This document shows, one piece after another, positions 60,119-62,270 of a stretch of 62,270 bases of DNA. The translations under genes and the position numbers were made by a program. The notes beneath the pieces are model-generated. The model was not told the origin of the DNA, did not search any database, and was given only the letters and a program-made list of their open reading frames with translations. This DNA comes from an uncultured Blautia sp. (lineage in GTDB: Bacteria; Bacillota; Clostridia; Lachnospirales; Lachnospiraceae). Positions within the stretch are counted from its first letter, which is position 1, and each line of letters begins with the position of its first letter. Location of the stretch: assembly GCA_900551075.1 (NCBI GenBank), contig URVB01000017.1, positions 1 through 62,270 on the forward strand, written 5' to 3'.

Positions 60119-61303
60119 ATGTCAGATGGTAGATTTGGAACCCATGGAGGCCAGTATATTCCGGAGACGTTGATGAATGCGGTTCTGGAGCTGGAAGAGG
60201 CATATGGGTATTATAAAAAGGACCCGGAATTTAACCGGGAGCTTACGGAGCTTTTGAACGAATATGCAGGGAGACCGTCACGTCTTTATTATGCATCGCA
60301 TATGACGGAGGATTTGGGCGGGGCTAAGGTTTTTCTTAAGAGAGAGGACTTGAATCATACAGGTGCGCACAAGATCAACAACGTATTGGGCCAGGTACTT
60401 CTGGCAAAAAAAATGGGCAAGACACGTGTCATTGCAGAGACGGGAGCAGGGCAGCATGGCGTGGCAACGGCAACTGCCGCAGCACTTATGGGCATGGAAT
60501 GTGAAGTGTTTATGGGAAAAGAGGATACAGAGCGTCAGGCTTTGAATGTATACAGAATGCGGCTATTGGGAGCCAGAGTTCATGCAGTGGCCTCAGGAAC
60601 GGCTACATTAAAGGATGCCGTATCCGAGACCATGCGTGAGTGGACCAATCGTATTGCGGATACGCATTATGTGCTGGGTTCGGTTATGGGACCGCATCCT
60701 TTTCCGACGATTGTGCGTGACTTTCAGGCAGTAATTTCCAGGGAGATCAAAGAGCAGATGCTGGAAAAAGAGGGCAAATTGCCGGATGCGGTGCTTGCCT
60801 GTGTAGGCGGCGGTTCCAATGCCATCGGAACATTTTATCATTTCATTAAAGATGAAAATGTGCGTTTGATCGGATGCGAGGCAGCAGGAAGGGGAGTCAA
60901 TACAGCGGAAACAGCGGCGACGGTCGCAACCGGGAAGCCGGGAATCTTCCATGGAATGAAGTCTTATTTCTGTCAGGATGAATATGGTCAGATTGCTCCT
61001 GTTTATTCAATTTCAGCAGGTTTGGATTATCCTGGAATCGGACCGGAGCATGCACATTTATATGATATTGGAAGAGCGGAATATGTACCCGTCACGGATG
61101 AGGAGGCAGTAGAAGCATTTGAATATCTGTCCAGGACAGAGGGAATCATTCCTGCCATCGAGAGTGCCCATGCAGTGGCTTATGCACGGAAAATTGTTCC
61201 TGCTATGGATAAGAATCAGACTGTCGTAATTACAATTTCCGGACGAGGAGATAAGGACTGTGCGGCAATTGCACGTTATAGAGGGGAGGATATTCATGAA
61301 TAA
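60119..61303 (+). CDS. trpB: Tryptophan synthase beta subunit
   Basis: A 394-aa PLP enzyme condensing indole with serine. The PLP lysine is in HTGAHKINNVLGQ, with the phosphate loop GGGSNAIG and catalytic ETGAGQHGVA. Starts with the family's GRFGTHGGQYIPETLM. GGAGAGAGGAG precedes ATG 60119. It overlaps trpA by 8 bp. Standard TrpB1 type. Confidence 0.97.
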   Translation: MSDGRFGTHGGQYIPETLMNAVLELEEAYGYYKKDPEFNRELTELLNEYAGRPSRLYYASHMTEDLGGAKVFLKREDLNHTGAHKINNVLGQVLLAKKMGKTRVIAETGAGQHGVATATAAALMGMECEVFMGKEDTERQALNVYRMRLLGARVHAVASGTATLKDAVSETMREWTNRIADTHYVLGSVMGPHPFPTIVRDFQAVISREIKEQMLEKEGKLPDAVLACVGGGSNAIGTFYHFIKDENVRLIGCEAAGRGVNTAETAATVATGKPGIFHGMKSYFCQDEYGQIAPVYSISAGLDYPGIGPEHAHLYDIGRAEYVPVTDEEAVEAFEYLSRTEGIIPAIESAHAVAYARKIVPAMDKNQTVVITISGRGDKDCAAIARYRGEDIHE

Positions 61304-62075
61304 GAGAATTACAGACGCATTTGCAGGGGGTAAGGCATTTATCCCGTTTATTACCTGCGGAGATCCCTCGCTGGAGATAACAGAGCGGCTTGTATATGCT
61401 ATGGAGGAAGCGGGAGCAGATTTGATTGAACTGGGAATTCCCTTTTCCGATCCGACTGCCGAAGGCCCGGTCATTCAGGAGGCAAATGTACGTGCATTGT
61501 CCGGTGGTGTGACTACAGATAAAATTTTTGATATGGTAGTAAAAATCCGCAGAAGCAGCTCCGTTCCAATGGTATTTATGACCTATGCAAATGTTGTTTT
61601 TTCTTATGGGACAGAGCGTTTTTTAAAAAAAGCGGCAGAAACCGGGATGGATGGACTGATCCTTCCGGATGTTCCCTTTGAGGAAAAGGCAGAGTTTGAC
61701 CCCATATGCAAAAAGTACGGACTGGATCTGATTTCTTTGATCGCGCCGACCTCGCAGGAAAGGATCACACAGATTGCCAGGGAGGCAGAGGGCTTTGTTT
61801 ACTGTGTATCTTCTCTTGGAGTAACCGGAATGCGTACACAGATTACCACAGATATCAGAGCAATGGTGAGGCTGGTAAAGGAAGAGAAGGATATTCCCTG
61901 CGCCGTTGGCTTTGGTATTTCCAATCCTGAGCAGGCGAAAAAAATGGCAGCACAGTCGGATGGTGTAATCGTTGGTTCGGCCATTGTGAAGCTGTGCAAA
62001 ACTTACGGAAAAGACTGCGTTCCTTATGTGAAGGAATATGTAAAGCGCATGAAGGAGGCGGCGAATGCAGGATGA
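61296..62075 (+). CDS. trpA: Tryptophan synthase alpha subunit
   Basis: A 259-aa barrel enzyme releasing indole from indole-glycerol phosphate. Catalytic glutamate and aspartate lie in LIELGIPFSDPTAEGPVIQ; phosphate binding near VGFGISNPEQ and VIVGSAIVK. ATG 61296 lies within the trpB end; the frame upstream is not used. Last gene of the operon, followed by a terminator. Confidence 0.96.
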   Translation: MNKRITDAFAGGKAFIPFITCGDPSLEITERLVYAMEEAGADLIELGIPFSDPTAEGPVIQEANVRALSGGVTTDKIFDMVVKIRRSSSVPMVFMTYANVVFSYGTERFLKKAAETGMDGLILPDVPFEEKAEFDPICKKYGLDLISLIAPTSQERITQIAREAEGFVYCVSSLGVTGMRTQITTDIRAMVRLVKEEKDIPCAVGFGISNPEQAKKMAAQSDGVIVGSAIVKLCKTYGKDCVPYVKEYVKRMKEAANAG

Positions 62076-62081
62076 AAAGTA

Positions 62082-62130
62082 AAAACAGAGCAGCCCGCAA
62101 ATGTATTTTTGAGGGCTGCTCTGTTTTGGG
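62082..62130 (+). terminator. trp operon terminator
   Basis: AAAACAGAGCAGCCC (62082-62096) pairs with GGGCTGCTCTGTTTT (62113-62127); T-rich sequence follows. Confidence 0.9.
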
Positions 62131-62169
62131 TTTTATTTTTATGGAAGAGTCTCTTTGAGTGAATATTTG

Positions 62170-62212
62170 CGGGGGAGAGCTTACAGCTTCGAAGCCCGAA
62201 GCTCCCCCTCAA
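62170..62212 (-). terminator. Hairpin after the partial reverse-strand gene
   Basis: GGGGGAGCTT on the reverse strand pairs, with a two-base bulge, with AAGCTCTCCCCC. The tail is not T-rich, so termination is uncertain. Confidence 0.4.
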
Positions 62213-62217
62213 GGTTA

Positions 62218-62270
62218 TCAGAAAAGACCAGTGATCTTTCCGGTTTCGTCTACGTCGATTCTCTCGGCAG
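62218..62270 (-). CDS. C-terminal end of an unidentified protein (cut by window edge)
   Basis: Reverse-strand frame ending AERIDVDETGKITGLF, stop TGA at 62218-62220. Only 17 codons are visible; too little to assign a family. It converges on the trp operon. Confidence 0.5.
   Translation of the reverse strand, partial: AERIDVDETGKITGLF

Noticed and set aside
1..62270. CRISPR arrays, prophage structural genes, replication origin
   Set aside because: I saw no regularly spaced repeats, no cas or phage structural genes and no DnaA-box cluster.

Overview
The window looks like a chromosomal segment of a gut Lachnospiraceae (Clostridium cluster XIVa, Blautia/Clostridium-like). This rests on gene content and style: AGGAGG ribosome sites, T-box control of trp, CymR/Rrf2 control of sulfur genes, sugar ABC importers without their own ATPase, and relics of the RepA/MobV/TnpV/TrbL type common in this family. 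Genus cannot be fixed from sequence alone.

Layout. (1) 1-154: tRNA-Val (partial) and tRNA-Leu. (2) 155-16773: an accessory island. The last 22 bp of tRNA-Leu (133-154) recur exactly at 16752-16773, as expected for integration into a tRNA 3' end. Inside are broken RepA, MobV, TrbL-like, IS3, IS1380 and IS110 pieces, a plant-glycan locus (GH28-like, sugar ABC importer, MBL hydrolase, LacI regulator, GH43, GH1), decayed ligase and hydrolase genes, a probable type I toxin-antitoxin and a PadR/HAAS pair. (3) 17.1-18.6 kb: zinc ribbon protein and purC. (4) 18.7-28.4 kb: a sulfur block. nifS-mnmA is divergent from cysK-rrf2, which is followed by a 50-codon ORF extremely rich in Cys and Met, a terminator, and two ABC importers (polar amino-acid type and MetNI type) that appear to share one hybrid two-domain binding protein. 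(5) 28.7-37.3 kb: an ABC-class ATPase, PfkB kinase, M18 aminopeptidase, a MacAB-like export operon and tRNA-Arg. (6) 37.4-46.8 kb: secreted Ig-like protein, ParA with a 64-aa partner, an OLD-family nuclease under a strong palindrome, C_GCAxxG protein, more mobile-element debris, a MATE/MerR pair, orphan HicB and a HAD phosphatase. (7) 46.9-55.1 kb: Liv-type importer followed by HpaI aldolase, SDR, DHDPS-family lyase and a FadR-type regulator, a catabolic locus of unknown substrate. (8) 55.1-62.1 kb: T-box-controlled trpEGDCFBA.

Most notable: the sulfur block. A leader ORF with 14 Cys/Met codons in 22 sits before a terminator, upstream of a transporter set whose single binding protein fuses a family-3 (cystine/polar amino acid) domain to a MetQ (methionine) domain. 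I read this as attenuation by Cys/Met supply of a two-substrate import system; that is inference and needs testing.
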